Shown: piece by piece, positions 9,971 through 19,381 of the stretch
Layout of the letters: each line of letters begins with the position of its first letter
Position numbering within the stretch: the first letter of the stretch is position 1
NCBI GenBank assembly: GCA_051967755.1
Contig: JBQDYD010000001.1
Span: forward strand, 186,001 to 250,000
Source: UBA1672 sp051967755
GTDB taxonomy: Bacteria; Pseudomonadota; Alphaproteobacteria; Micavibrionales; Micavibrionaceae
Length of the DNA: 64,000 bases
Direction of reading: 5' to 3'
The notes under the pieces: model-generated
Told to the model about the DNA's origin: nothing
Seen by the model: only the letters and a program-made list of their open reading frames with translations
Databases searched by the model: none
Made by a program: the position numbers and the translations under genes

Positions 9971-10966
9971 TTAAAGGTCCACTTTATAATACTCTTTGTA
10001 CCATTCTACAAAACGAGGGATACCCTCACTGATACTAGTCTTCGCCTTAAACCCTGTAATTCGAGCAGTTTCTGCAGTATCCGCATATGTTTCATGCACA
10101 TCACCAGGCTGCATGGGGAAGAATTCAATATCCGCATCTTTACCTATTGCACTTTGAATCGTATCAATGAAATCCATTAATTTTTCGCTTTTACTATTAC
10201 CGATATTCAAAACACGGTGCGGTGCTTTTTTGCCTTCACGTTCAGGCGGGTTATCCAGCGCACCCAAAACACCTTCGACAATATCATCAACAAAGGTAAA
10301 ATCGCGCTTCATGTTACCGTTATTAAACACAGGCACTTTGTCCCCTGCAATAATGGCTTTTGTAAAAATATGCGGTGACATATCAGGACGCCCCCACGGA
10401 CCATAGACTGTAAAAAACCGAAGCCCTGTTTGCTTAATATCATAAAGATGACTGTATGTGTGGCTCATCAATTCATCAGATCGTTTGGTCGCCGCGTATA
10501 GTGATACAGGCGTGTTAACTTGATCGGCTGTAGAATAGGGCAGCTTATCATTTCCGCCATAAACCGACGATGAACTGGCATAGACCAAATGCTTGAACCC
10601 GTCGGTATGACGACACATTTCTAAAACCGTTAAATGCCCCATACAATTGCTATGGATATAAGAATAAGGGTTTTGCAGTGAATAACGCACGCCGGCCTGC
10701 GCGGCCAAATGAATAACTTCTAGAAACGGACCTTGTTCGGCGAAAAGCTTTTCCATACCGTCTTTATCGGCAATATCCAGCTTAACAAACGCAAAATGAT
10801 CGTATTCTTCAAGAATAGCCAAACGCGATTTCTTTAATTCGACATCATAATAATCATTTATATTATCAATACCAACGACATGCCTGCCATCATCTAATAG
10901 CTTTTTTGCTGTGTGAAATCCTATAAACCCTGCTGCGCCTGTTACCAATACCGGACTATCTGTCAT
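9971..10966 (-). CDS. UDP-glucuronate 4-epimerase-like enzyme
   Basis: 331 residues from ATG 10966. The frame opens further upstream at 10999, but AGAGGG at 10972-10977 and the conserved N-terminus support 10966. NAD site GAAGFIGFH, DNINDYYDV, HLAAQAGVRYS, SSSSVYGG, YAATK (Tyr/Lys) and a FFTVYGPWGRPDM block match the WbnF/LpsL group that interconverts UDP-glucuronate and UDP-galacturonate. This predicts a uronic acid in the envelope glycan. A small AT-rich gap separates it from the GT4 gene, with which it may be cotranscribed. Confidence 0.85.
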   Translation of the reverse strand: MTDSPVLVTGAAGFIGFHTAKKLLDDGRHVVGIDNINDYYDVELKKSRLAILEEYDHFAFVKLDIADKDGMEKLFAEQGPFLEVIHLAAQAGVRYSLQNPYSYIHSNCMGHLTVLEMCRHTDGFKHLVYASSSSVYGGNDKLPYSTADQVNTPVSLYAATKRSDELMSHTYSHLYDIKQTGLRFFTVYGPWGRPDMSPHIFTKAIIAGDKVPVFNNGNMKRDFTFVDDIVEGVLGALDNPPEREGKKAPHRVLNIGNSKSEKLMDFIDTIQSAIGKDADIEFFPMQPGDVHETYADTAETARITGFKAKTSISEGIPRFVEWYKEYYKVDL

Positions 10967-11143
10967 AGAACCCTCTAATACGTATAAACCACCATGCAAT
11001 GTCTTGTATCAGCATGAGCATTATTTGCCAACTACTAGTACATAATTTGCAAATTTATAAAATGTAAAAAAAATTTCCAAGGAATACGTGTGGCCGATCG
11101 TCTCATTAGGTATAGTCATAATGACAGATTTTGGGAGAGAGAC

Positions 11144-14100
11144 ATGAAAAGCGCACTAACCTTAGCTTTTTTTCTATTATTAACACCATTTAGCATCGCG
11201 CACGCCTATGATAGTGCGGATCTAAAAAAGGCCAATGCTTATTATGATGAAAAATCATATCAATTGGCCGCGGCGGAGTATGAAAAGCTGCTCGAGCAAA
11301 AAGCAGATCGCCCCGAGCTTGCGCGCGAAGTCTCTCTTAAATGGTCGGACAGTATTTTACGCGTCAAAGATGAGCGCAACAGACAAAAGGCCGAAAGCCG
11401 CCTGACCGACATTATTAACGGCAAAGATAAGGATGAATGGCAAGCCGAAGCAAAAATCGCCCTCTCCCGTCATTACATCACCCGCGACCCGTACGGAAAA
11501 CAAAAAGACATCAAGCAATGGCTGGATGAAGCGCGTGACTGGTGGGCAGGATCATCAGACATAAATCGTGCCCGCACGAAATTCATAGACACCAGCTTCA
11601 TGCTCGCCGATTTCGTCACCCAGCGTTGGGGATGGTATACCACAGACATCAAACCCATCCGCTTGGGCGAAGAAAGGCTCATTATTCCCTCGGTTCCTCC
11701 ACAGCAAAATAATCTGGGGCTTCAGGTATTATTCGAAGAAATATTAAAAGTCGCAAAATCGGATGAAGACAAAGCGCACGCCCATTACGGACTGGCCATG
11801 TCCTGGGTTAACACGCGCAGAAACGATAAAGCGCAGCAAGAAAAAGCGATTGAAAAGCTCCGCATGATCACGCGTGATTTCAAAAAAACGGAATGGGCGG
11901 ATGACGCGTATTACCAACTGGGTATATATTACGAGCGCAAACAAAATTTCGTCGATGCGGTTAAAACATACCGCGAATATATCTCAAGCTTCCGCCCCGG
12001 TGAATCGCAATGGCTGAATGAGGCGCAGCGTAAAATTCAATATATCACCGCACCGTCCCTTAGCATGAGCGTCAGCAACACATTCATACCGGGCAGTGAA
12101 ATCCAGTTTCACATGAATTGGCGCAATGTAAAACAAGCACAATTCACGCTTTATCAATTAGATATGAACGAAGCGCTACAATCCTATGGTCAGATGCACC
12201 AAATTTCTAATTATCGCGCTTTGATAGATCGTATTACAAATCAATCAAATCACTATAAACACCTGCCTGTTTACCAAAGCTGGAGCGCGGAACTAACCAA
12301 CGAAGATAAACACATTCCGCGTAACGAATATAAAAGTCTGGCGCATTGGCGCGGCGATAAAGACGATAAGAAAGAAAACCCTGATCTGGGGAAGCTCCCC
12401 GTTGGGGCATATCTGATGATGGTTGAGGCAGGCGGCAAAAAAGCCTATGACCTGATCTTGGTCACAGACATCGCCCTTTTGACAAAAATTTCAAAAGACA
12501 AAGTCATCACCGTTGCGATGAATGCGCATAGCGGTAAACCTGTTTCAGGTGCGGATATTCATCTTGTTTATTCCTATCGCGATTCCAAAGGCCAGACACA
12601 ATGGGCACAAGGACAGGGAAAAACAAACGAAAAAGGCCTATTGGTGACCGCGCTTGAAAACCCGCCACAAAGAGATAATTACAACCAAAACCACAATGTT
12701 TTTGCGACGTTGAAAACAGCCGATAACAAACAGGCCTTCGTCCAAAACAACTATTATTATTACAATAATAACCGCAAAGGCGACTGGTGGCTTTATGCAT
12801 TTGCAGATCGCCCAGCCTACAGACCGAACGAAGAGGTGAGCTATAAGGGGATTGTACGCACCCCCGAAAAAGGCGGCTTCATCACCCATGCAGGTATGAA
12901 GGTTAAAGCCGTCATTCAAGATGCGCAGGGCAAAAAAGTAAAGGAGCAAACCTACACCCTGAATAATTTCGGCGCATTTTCAGATACGATGATGCTGGAT
13001 GAAAAGGCGGTGCTTGGCCAATATACGATGATCTTATACGCCGATACAGGGCGTCACCTCTCACGCGCGCCCCTCTTCCGTTTAGAAGAATACAAATTGC
13101 CTGAATTTACAGTCAATGTGCAGCCACAGACCAAGGACGAAGCAAACCCGTCTGCGGGATATCGTCTTGGCGATACGCTGAAAATCGAAATCGATTCACA
13201 ATATTACTTTGGCGGCGCGGTCGCCGAGGCCGATGTTGAATATCTGATCTATCAGCAGCCCTATCGTCATTATTACCGCCCAACCAAGCGTTACCCTTGG
13301 TATTACGAAGATTTATATCCGCGCCCACATTCCTATGGTCATGGCCAATTGATGAAACAGGACAAAATCAAAACCGATAAAGACGGCAAAGCCTATATCG
13401 AATTTGAAACACCCAAAGATTCAGGCAATGATTTAAAATATCACATTGAGGCTCGCGTCGTGGATAAAAGCCGCCGCGAAATCATAGGCAGCAGCGATAT
13501 CAAAGTGACAAAGAATGCGTATTTCTCATTCCTTGAACCACAAAACCACCTTTACCGCCCTGGTGATAAGGCAAAAATTGATCTGAAAACCCTAACCGCG
13601 AATGACGCACCGATTGCCGTTGAAGGAAAAATAACTGTTGCCCGCCATTGGTGGAGACATCCGATCATTGTAGACGGCATTACTAAAGAAGCAGGTGCGT
13701 ATACTGAAAATGAGCTGTTCACAAAGTTCATCAAAACCAATGATAAGGGTGAGGCCATCTTTGAATTCGAACCGTCAGAAAACGGATATTACGTCATCAC
13801 CTATACGGGATATGACAACGGCAACGAGGTGATCGGTAAGGCCTATGTGTATGTCTGTGACGACGCGGCAAAAAATATCGGATACCGATATGGCGGCCTG
13901 CAAATCATCACGGAAAAGGACACCTATCTGCCGGGGGAAACCGCGCGCGCGATGATCGTATCCGATACGCCCGATAGCTGGGTTCTGTTCACCCAAGAAA
14001 GTGATGAGCTATACGGATATGAAATGCTGCATATGGAAGGCAGTGTGAAATCTATCGACTTCAAAGTGCAGGGCAATTACACGCCAAACCTATACTTGAA

Positions 14101-16984
14101 TGCAGTATCAGGCAGCAATTATCAGCTTAAAACCGCAACAAAACAAATCATTGTGCCGCCCGATCATAAGTTCCTGAATGTGACGATCACGTCAGACAAA
14201 CAGGTCTATCAACCGCAAGAAGAAGGCACATTTGAAATCACGCTGACGGATAATGACGGCAACCCCGTCAGCGCCGAAGTGGCGCTCGGCCTGACCGATG
14301 CCTCTGTCTATTACATCCAAAGCGAATACGCGCAGGACATCAGACAGTTTTATTACGGCGACAAGAAACCGCAATCCATCCGCACCCAAACAAGTTTTAA
14401 TCAGCGCCGCTACGTAAAATTTGTGCGCGATGAAAATGGTAACCTGATGACGGAAGCGCAGCTAGAGCTACAAAAACGCCAAAAACATGCACAAAATGCG
14501 TATGACGATGGCGTCGCACCTGCTTACGTTCAGGCCATTGAGCAACAAAACGAAGCGCGCATGCCGAGAGGCTCTTCCATATCTTCTGGTGCAGTCGGCA
14601 TGGCTGCGGCGCCAATGGAATCCGCTGAATTAGATATGGCCATCGCAACAGGCGGCAGTGGAATCCCCCGGGCAATCATGTCTAAACGTAAAGAAAGCGG
14701 TGCTAAAAATGATAGTGGCGCAGCAGCACAAAACGAAGAAATACGCGTGCGCGATGATTTCCGATCAACCGTGATTTGGCAACCCTCCATCATCACCGAT
14801 AAAAACGGTAAGGCCACAGTGAAGGTCAAATTCCCTGACTCCCTGACAACATGGCGGATGACCGCGCGCGCCATCACCAAAGACACCGCCATCGGCACGG
14901 TAACGCATGAGGTGAAATCGAACAAAGATTTGATGATCCGTCTGCAATCCCCCCGTTTCTTCACCCAGCGTGATAAAACCGCAATATCCGCCCTGATCGA
15001 TAATTTATCCGATCAACCTATCACCGTGGACGCCGCAATAAAAACAGACGGCCTGAGCGTAACAGGCATTTATAAAGACGGAAAATTCATGAAAGGCGAA
15101 GTGGGGCAGGTCACCGTCCCTGCGAAAGGACAAGCGCGCGTCGGTTGGGCCGTGCTCGCCGATCAGGTCGGCAAAGCCACCATCACGGTGCGCGCAAAAG
15201 GCGGCAAACTGTCCGATGCTATGCAAAAATCATTCACCGTCATTCCGCACGGTATTGAGAAATTTATTGCAAACTCCCTTGTGATGAAAGGTAATAACAC
15301 ATCCCAAACGCAGCATATCATGATTGATGTCCCTGCAGAGCGCATCAAAGAAACATCATCCCTGCGCATCAATCTTTCCCCATCTATGGCGGCGAACTTG
15401 CTGGATGCTCTGCCCTATCTTGCGGATTATCCGTATGGCTGTGTTGAGCAAACCATGAGCCGATTCCTGCCCGCAACAATTGTGCAAAAAACCATGAGCG
15501 ATCTTGGTCTGTCCGATCAGGATATCGCAACATATATGAGCGATGTATTCGAACCGCGCAATGACCCTGCAGGTCACCCGCAGCGCCGCAATGACGCAAC
15601 CTTTACCAAACTGGATAAAATGGTTGGTGACGGTCTGAACCGCCTATACGACTTTCAGCATTCTGATGGTGGTTGGGGCTGGTGGAAACACGGTGACAGC
15701 GACCGCTTCATGAGTGCGTATGTCCTGTGGGGTCTCAGCCTTGCACGCAAAGCCGATGTGGATGTGCGCGCAGATGTGATTGCTCGCGCCGCGCGTTACC
15801 TCAGCACAGAGCTGGTTGAGGAAGAAAACAATCCCGACATGCTGGCTTGGATGTTGCACGCGCTTGCCGAAGCGGGCAGCAATACAAAGTTCGAAACCAA
15901 GCAGCGCGACCGCCTTTGGAAAATGCGTGATGAGCTGAACCCATATACACGTGCGCTTTTCGCAATTTCGGAACATACCCGCGGCAATCATGAGCGCAGC
16001 CATATCCTCGGCCAGAACGTGATTAACGGTGTGCAGTCTGATAAGGAAAACGGCACGGCGCATTGGGGAAGATCAGGCATTCATTACCGATGGAGTGAAG
16101 GCGGCGTTGAGGCGACAGCCTTTAACATCAAGGCCCTCTCACAGATTAACCCGCAGAGCGAATATCTGGAGCCTGCCGTTAAATGGATGGCGTTAAACCG
16201 CCGCGGCGCAAGCTGGAAAAACACTCGTGATACGGCGATTGCGATTTTAGGTCTGACTGATTACCTAAAAACGACGCAGGAGCTCTCCCCCAATTTTGAT
16301 TACGACATTAAGGTCAACGGGAAATCTGTGCGCGCAGGCCATATTGATGCATCAAACGTACTCGCCTTTAACCGCATCATTGATATTCCCGCCGATCAAA
16401 TCAAAGACGGTCAAAACAAAGTCGAAGTCACATTGAAAGGCAAAGGCGCACTTTACGTGTCTGCGCATACGAAATATTTCACCCTGAAAGACCCGATTAA
16501 AAAAGCAGGAAACGAGATTTTCGTCACCCGAAAATATTACAAACAGTCGGTCAAAGAGACGTTGATGAAGGGTTACACCAATGATTGGGCACCTTTAAAA
16601 GACGGCGATACGATCAAAAGCGGTGATCGCGTGCGCGTTGATATTATTCTGGATTCGAAAAACCATTATGAATATCTGATTTCGGAAGATTACAAACCCG
16701 CAGGTTTTGAAGCGGTTGAGCTGAAAAGCGGGCCAGGTTATGCGATTATGCTGGATCATGAAGGCCGCGAAACCCAAAAACGCACGCCGTTATATCAGGA
16801 GTTCCGCGATCAAAAAGCCGCCTTCTTCATCACCAAGCTGGAGCAAGGAAAGCACCTAATCCGTTATGAATTACGTGCGGAAACACCGGGTGAATTTCAT
16901 GCAATGCCAAACCAGTCACATGCGATGTACGTGCCTGAGATCCGATCAAACAGTAACGAAACACGCTTTAGCGTAACGGATTAA
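11144..16984 (+). CDS. Bacterial alpha-2-macroglobulin family protein with thioester motif
   Basis: 1946 residues from ATG 11144 (GGGAGAGAG just upstream). The frame opens earlier at 11090, but the signal peptide starts here. Residues 1-20 form a signal peptide ending AHA, with no lipobox, so it is probably soluble in the periplasm. Residues about 25-290 contain TPR-like helices (an AAAEYEKLL-type pattern). These are followed by serial macroglobulin domains and a low-complexity Gly/Ala/Met stretch around 1150-1200 that could serve as the bait. Residues 1433-1436 are Cys-Val-Glu-Gln, the thioester motif. The TED helices follow (GGWGWWKHGDSD). The family traps attacking proteases covalently. 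The usual neighbour pbpC is absent here. Monocistronic by position. Confidence 0.9.
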   Translation: MKSALTLAFFLLLTPFSIAHAYDSADLKKANAYYDEKSYQLAAAEYEKLLEQKADRPELAREVSLKWSDSILRVKDERNRQKAESRLTDIINGKDKDEWQAEAKIALSRHYITRDPYGKQKDIKQWLDEARDWWAGSSDINRARTKFIDTSFMLADFVTQRWGWYTTDIKPIRLGEERLIIPSVPPQQNNLGLQVLFEEILKVAKSDEDKAHAHYGLAMSWVNTRRNDKAQQEKAIEKLRMITRDFKKTEWADDAYYQLGIYYERKQNFVDAVKTYREYISSFRPGESQWLNEAQRKIQYITAPSLSMSVSNTFIPGSEIQFHMNWRNVKQAQFTLYQLDMNEALQSYGQMHQISNYRALIDRITNQSNHYKHLPVYQSWSAELTNEDKHIPRNEYKSLAHWRGDKDDKKENPDLGKLPVGAYLMMVEAGGKKAYDLILVTDIALLTKISKDKVITVAMNAHSGKPVSGADIHLVYSYRDSKGQTQWAQGQGKTNEKGLLVTALENPPQRDNYNQNHNVFATLKTADNKQAFVQNNYYYYNNNRKGDWWLYAFADRPAYRPNEEVSYKGIVRTPEKGGFITHAGMKVKAVIQDAQGKKVKEQTYTLNNFGAFSDTMMLDEKAVLGQYTMILYADTGRHLSRAPLFRLEEYKLPEFTVNVQPQTKDEANPSAGYRLGDTLKIEIDSQYYFGGAVAEADVEYLIYQQPYRHYYRPTKRYPWYYEDLYPRPHSYGHGQLMKQDKIKTDKDGKAYIEFETPKDSGNDLKYHIEARVVDKSRREIIGSSDIKVTKNAYFSFLEPQNHLYRPGDKAKIDLKTLTANDAPIAVEGKITVARHWWRHPIIVDGITKEAGAYTENELFTKFIKTNDKGEAIFEFEPSENGYYVITYTGYDNGNEVIGKAYVYVCDDAAKNIGYRYGGLQIITEKDTYLPGETARAMIVSDTPDSWVLFTQESDELYGYEMLHMEGSVKSIDFKVQGNYTPNLYLNAVSGSNYQLKTATKQIIVPPDHKFLNVTITSDKQVYQPQEEGTFEITLTDNDGNPVSAEVALGLTDASVYYIQSEYAQDIRQFYYGDKKPQSIRTQTSFNQRRYVKFVRDENGNLMTEAQLELQKRQKHAQNAYDDGVAPAYVQAIEQQNEARMPRGSSISSGAVGMAAAPMESAELDMAIATGGSGIPRAIMSKRKESGAKNDSGAAAQNEEIRVRDDFRSTVIWQPSIITDKNGKATVKVKFPDSLTTWRMTARAITKDTAIGTVTHEVKSNKDLMIRLQSPRFFTQRDKTAISALIDNLSDQPITVDAAIKTDGLSVTGIYKDGKFMKGEVGQVTVPAKGQARVGWAVLADQVGKATITVRAKGGKLSDAMQKSFTVIPHGIEKFIANSLVMKGNNTSQTQHIMIDVPAERIKETSSLRINLSPSMAANLLDALPYLADYPYGCVEQTMSRFLPATIVQKTMSDLGLSDQDIATYMSDVFEPRNDPAGHPQRRNDATFTKLDKMVGDGLNRLYDFQHSDGGWGWWKHGDSDRFMSAYVLWGLSLARKADVDVRADVIARAARYLSTELVEEENNPDMLAWMLHALAEAGSNTKFETKQRDRLWKMRDELNPYTRALFAISEHTRGNHERSHILGQNVINGVQSDKENGTAHWGRSGIHYRWSEGGVEATAFNIKALSQINPQSEYLEPAVKWMALNRRGASWKNTRDTAIAILGLTDYLKTTQELSPNFDYDIKVNGKSVRAGHIDASNVLAFNRIIDIPADQIKDGQNKVEVTLKGKGALYVSAHTKYFTLKDPIKKAGNEIFVTRKYYKQSVKETLMKGYTNDWAPLKDGDTIKSGDRVRVDIILDSKNHYEYLISEDYKPAGFEAVELKSGPGYAIMLDHEGRETQKRTPLYQEFRDQKAAFFITKLEQGKHLIRYELRAETPGEFHAMPNQSHAMYVPEIRSNSNETRFSVTD

Positions 16985-17000
16985 AGAAAAGCAGATTTAT

Positions 17001-17615
17001 TTAAGTATTCTGCTCTATTCCCGCGATAAAATTATCAATCAAATAGCCTGTCATATCCGATAGGCTATTTTGGTCTGTGACGAGGGAAATCTTACCTGTT
17101 TCCTCCAGAGCAAAAATACCATGCACCGATGACCATAAAATGCGCGCCGCCATTTGGCGTTTATGGCTATCGCGCTCTGCATAAAACGGTGCGAGCAACG
17201 TCTCTAGCGGCTCAAACAAACGCGCAATTTTTTCAATATACCAACTCGGCAATTCCATATCTTGCGGGAAACGATAATTATACAGCAATAACCAATGCTC
17301 ATGATTATCTTGCGCGAAATCCTTATAGAGCCCCGCCATCTGTTTCATATTTTGCGCAGGCGTTTTTGAATCATCTTGGCATGTCGGCGATGACAGCGTT
17401 TCATAGAGCAGATCCAGCGTCTGCCCGTTTATCACCAGATAGAGATGCGGCATAGAATCAAAGAGGTTATAGATCGTACCGGGGGTATAGCCAATCTCTT
17501 TGGCGAGTTTGCGCGCCGTTAGGCCTGCATATCCCTCCTGCTTTATAATCTCTGAGGATGTTTTTAATATAAGCTCTCGAAGCTCATCGCGTGTATGATC
17601 GCTGCGTCTGGCCAT
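17001..17615 (-). CDS. TetR family transcriptional regulator (WHG-type C-terminus)
   Basis: 204 residues. The N-terminal helix-turn-helix lies at about residues 8-55, with GLTARKLAKEIGYTPGTIYNLF as recognition region. The C-terminal ligand/dimer domain includes ILWSSVHGIFALE, resembling the WHG domain class. Its gene diverges from the membrane-protein pair starting at 17748, and the intervening region holds two matching palindromes, so autoregulation and repression of that pair are likely. The inducer is unknown. Its 3' end meets that of the macroglobulin gene, with a short AGCAGA/TCTGCT inverted repeat at 16990-17014. Confidence 0.9.
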   Translation of the reverse strand: MARRSDHTRDELRELILKTSSEIIKQEGYAGLTARKLAKEIGYTPGTIYNLFDSMPHLYLVINGQTLDLLYETLSSPTCQDDSKTPAQNMKQMAGLYKDFAQDNHEHWLLLYNYRFPQDMELPSWYIEKIARLFEPLETLLAPFYAERDSHKRQMAARILWSSVHGIFALEETGKISLVTDQNSLSDMTGYLIDNFIAGIEQNT

Positions 17616-17663
17616 TCTTTATGCTCCTTTACCTTCTTTCATCATAGGCCGTTTTTAAACGCA

Positions 17664-17726
17664 GTTCAATTTTTTATTGAACATAGTTCATTATTATGTC
17701 ATATTATTTATTGAACATTGTTTAAT
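17664..17726. promoter_or_regulatory. Paired TetR operator-like palindromes
   Basis: Two copies of a 13-bp palindrome lie between the divergent tetR and 17748 genes: TGAACATAGTTCA at 17678-17690 and TGAACATTGTTTA at 17712-17724, with centres 34 bp apart. An additional GTTCAAT at 17664-17670 pairs with ATTGAAC at 17676-17682, giving a third half-site. Spacing, symmetry and position are those of operators of the adjacent TetR protein. The ribosome binding site GAGAGAGA of the 17748 gene follows. Confidence 0.7.
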
Positions 17727-17747
17727 TAATGAGAGAGAGACAGAACA

Positions 17748-18338
17748 ATGAAAGTTTTTATCAAAGAAAATCTGGTATTAATTACAGGAATTACCCTGCC
17801 GTTAATGCTGGCGTTGTTTTTTTATGCGGCCACATTTTTTGATCGCGTTGCGACCGATCCGCCGCAATATAAGGCCGTTTTCGCAACAAAGCACTATTAT
17901 CACAACAATAGCAAAGCGCCCTACCGCCTGTATGTAAAAGACGGGCAGTTGCGCTATGCTTACCGCCCACCTGGTGAGGATGACAGCCACAGAAACTGGC
18001 AAAAGCCACGCCTCTATGTGTACAACCCGACAACCGATAACACAGAGGAAATAGAGCTTCCGACAATCGTCGATGAAGAGGTTAAACTCGATCAGCCCAT
18101 CCAAAAACTCAGTAAAGATAACATCACGACCGTACGAAAAAGCCCCGATGGTTATGTGTTTGAATATAATTACCGCAGCGGCGGGAATTTGATGACCGAA
18201 CTGTTTGGCGGCGGGTCGCGTTATCGCTCGCGCTATGTGCTGCGCAAAGGCTCAACCATTGTCAAAATTCATAGCGCCCAGCGTTATTACAGCAATGCAC
18301 ACTTCATCGGCTGGATCGTTAATGAGCAGGAGGACTAG
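17748..18338 (+). CDS. Membrane-anchored hypothetical protein
   Basis: 196 residues. One hydrophobic segment at about 10-32 anchors a mostly basic, Tyr-rich extracytoplasmic domain. No known catalytic motif is recognised. The gene begins after GAGAGAGA and ends 2 bases before the DUF2157-like gene, so the two form an operon controlled by the divergent TetR regulator. In some bacteria DUF2157 proteins are paired with small GDYXXLXY-type membrane proteins. This one may have an analogous role, but I cannot assign it to that family. Confidence 0.75.
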   Translation: MKVFIKENLVLITGITLPLMLALFFYAATFFDRVATDPPQYKAVFATKHYYHNNSKAPYRLYVKDGQLRYAYRPPGEDDSHRNWQKPRLYVYNPTTDNTEEIELPTIVDEEVKLDQPIQKLSKDNITTVRKSPDGYVFEYNYRSGGNLMTELFGGGSRYRSRYVLRKGSTIVKIHSAQRYYSNAHFIGWIVNEQED

Positions 18339-18340
18339 TC

Positions 18341-19306
18341 ATGAGTAATATTTCTGTTCACGATAAAGAGAGCGCACTTATACAAATCAGCGAACTTGCT
18401 GTGTCCTATGACATTAGTCTGGATGAAATCGGTGCGCGCCTGACGCAAAAACACCTGAAAAGCAAAAACGGGCACTGGCTCTCCTCCCTGCTTGGGTATC
18501 TGGGTGCGGCCTTCATCTTTGGCGGTCTATCCCTTTATGTCGCCATGATATGGGATGATCTGGAGAGCTTTTCCCGCGTTGTCATCACCTATGGCCCGGG
18601 GATTGTGTCCTTTATTCTCGGTGTGTTAGTCCTCAGCGATGCGCGCTATATGCGCGCCTCCACTCCGCTCTTCCTCAAAAGTGCGATCCTGATGCCTGTT
18701 GGTATGTTCGTCTTTTTAGGGGAATATTTTGACGGCGATGATGCGCAGCTCGCGGCGATGATCGTTTTCGGACTGCTCGCTTTTCAATATTTGGGCGCGT
18801 TTTTCAAACTCAAACGAACAAGCCTGCTTTTCTGCGGCTATTTATTCTGGAACGCCAGCGTCGGTATTTTCATGGATCGCATGGGCGTTGACGGAGAAAC
18901 ACTAGGCATCGCGCTTGGCACATCTATTATGATGGTCGCGTGGAGCATCGATAAAACGGAGCACCGCGCCATAGCGCCATTTTGGTATTTCATCGGCAGT
19001 ATCGGTTTGCTCTGGTCGGTTTTTCAAGTGATTGAAGGCAACCCGCTGACGGATATTTTATACCTGCCGCTGACCGTGTTCTTGATGCTGATCAGTACGC
19101 GCATGCATAGCCGCACCTTACTGCTGACCTCAACATTCGCATTGCTCGGCTTCCTTGGATATTACACGGAGGAATATTTCCGCGATGTGACAGGATGGCC
19201 AATCGCCCTGATGATTATGGGCTTTATGTTGATCGGGGTCAGTGCATATGCATTGCGATTAAATAAACAGATCAAAAAATCAAACCTGCTGGAATCAAAC
19301 TGGTAG
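18341..19306 (+). CDS. DUF2157-like polytopic membrane protein
   Basis: 321 residues. A soluble N-terminal helical part (1-45) is followed by about nine hydrophobic segments, beginning SLLGYLGAAFIFGG, which resembles the start of the DUF2157 membrane domain. Ends with a short basic cytoplasmic tail. Second gene of the TetR-linked pair, 2 bases after the first. Function unknown. The membrane location and the regulated operon suggest an envelope stress or transport-related role, but this is speculation. Confidence 0.75.
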   Translation: MSNISVHDKESALIQISELAVSYDISLDEIGARLTQKHLKSKNGHWLSSLLGYLGAAFIFGGLSLYVAMIWDDLESFSRVVITYGPGIVSFILGVLVLSDARYMRASTPLFLKSAILMPVGMFVFLGEYFDGDDAQLAAMIVFGLLAFQYLGAFFKLKRTSLLFCGYLFWNASVGIFMDRMGVDGETLGIALGTSIMMVAWSIDKTEHRAIAPFWYFIGSIGLLWSVFQVIEGNPLTDILYLPLTVFLMLISTRMHSRTLLLTSTFALLGFLGYYTEEYFRDVTGWPIALMIMGFMLIGVSAYALRLNKQIKKSNLLESNW

Positions 19307-19332
19307 GAAAACAAAAATCATCATATATTTTT

Positions 19333-19366
19333 AAATGTATCCTGCTTTAATAATCAGGGTACATTT
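19333..19366. other. 12-bp inverted repeat (hairpin) between operons
   Basis: AAATGTATCCTG at 19333-19344 and CAGGGTACATTT at 19355-19366 are complementary over 12 positions apart from one G·U-type pair, around a 10-base AT-rich loop. Short T/A runs flank both sides. It lies after the DUF2157-like gene and 15 bases before nnr, so it could terminate the upstream operon or act in the nnr leader. Confidence 0.5.
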
Positions 19367-19381
19367 TACCTTGAGGGCTTT

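Noticed and set aside
14530..14964. 144-codon minus-strand frame inside the macroglobulin gene
   Set aside because: Antisense shadow of a well-supported coding sequence, without ribosome binding site or domain.
16990..17014. Terminator between macroglobulin and tetR genes
   Set aside because: AGCAGA/TCTGCT is only 6 bp with a long loop and no T-run, and overlaps the tetR stop. Too weak to list as a separate feature.
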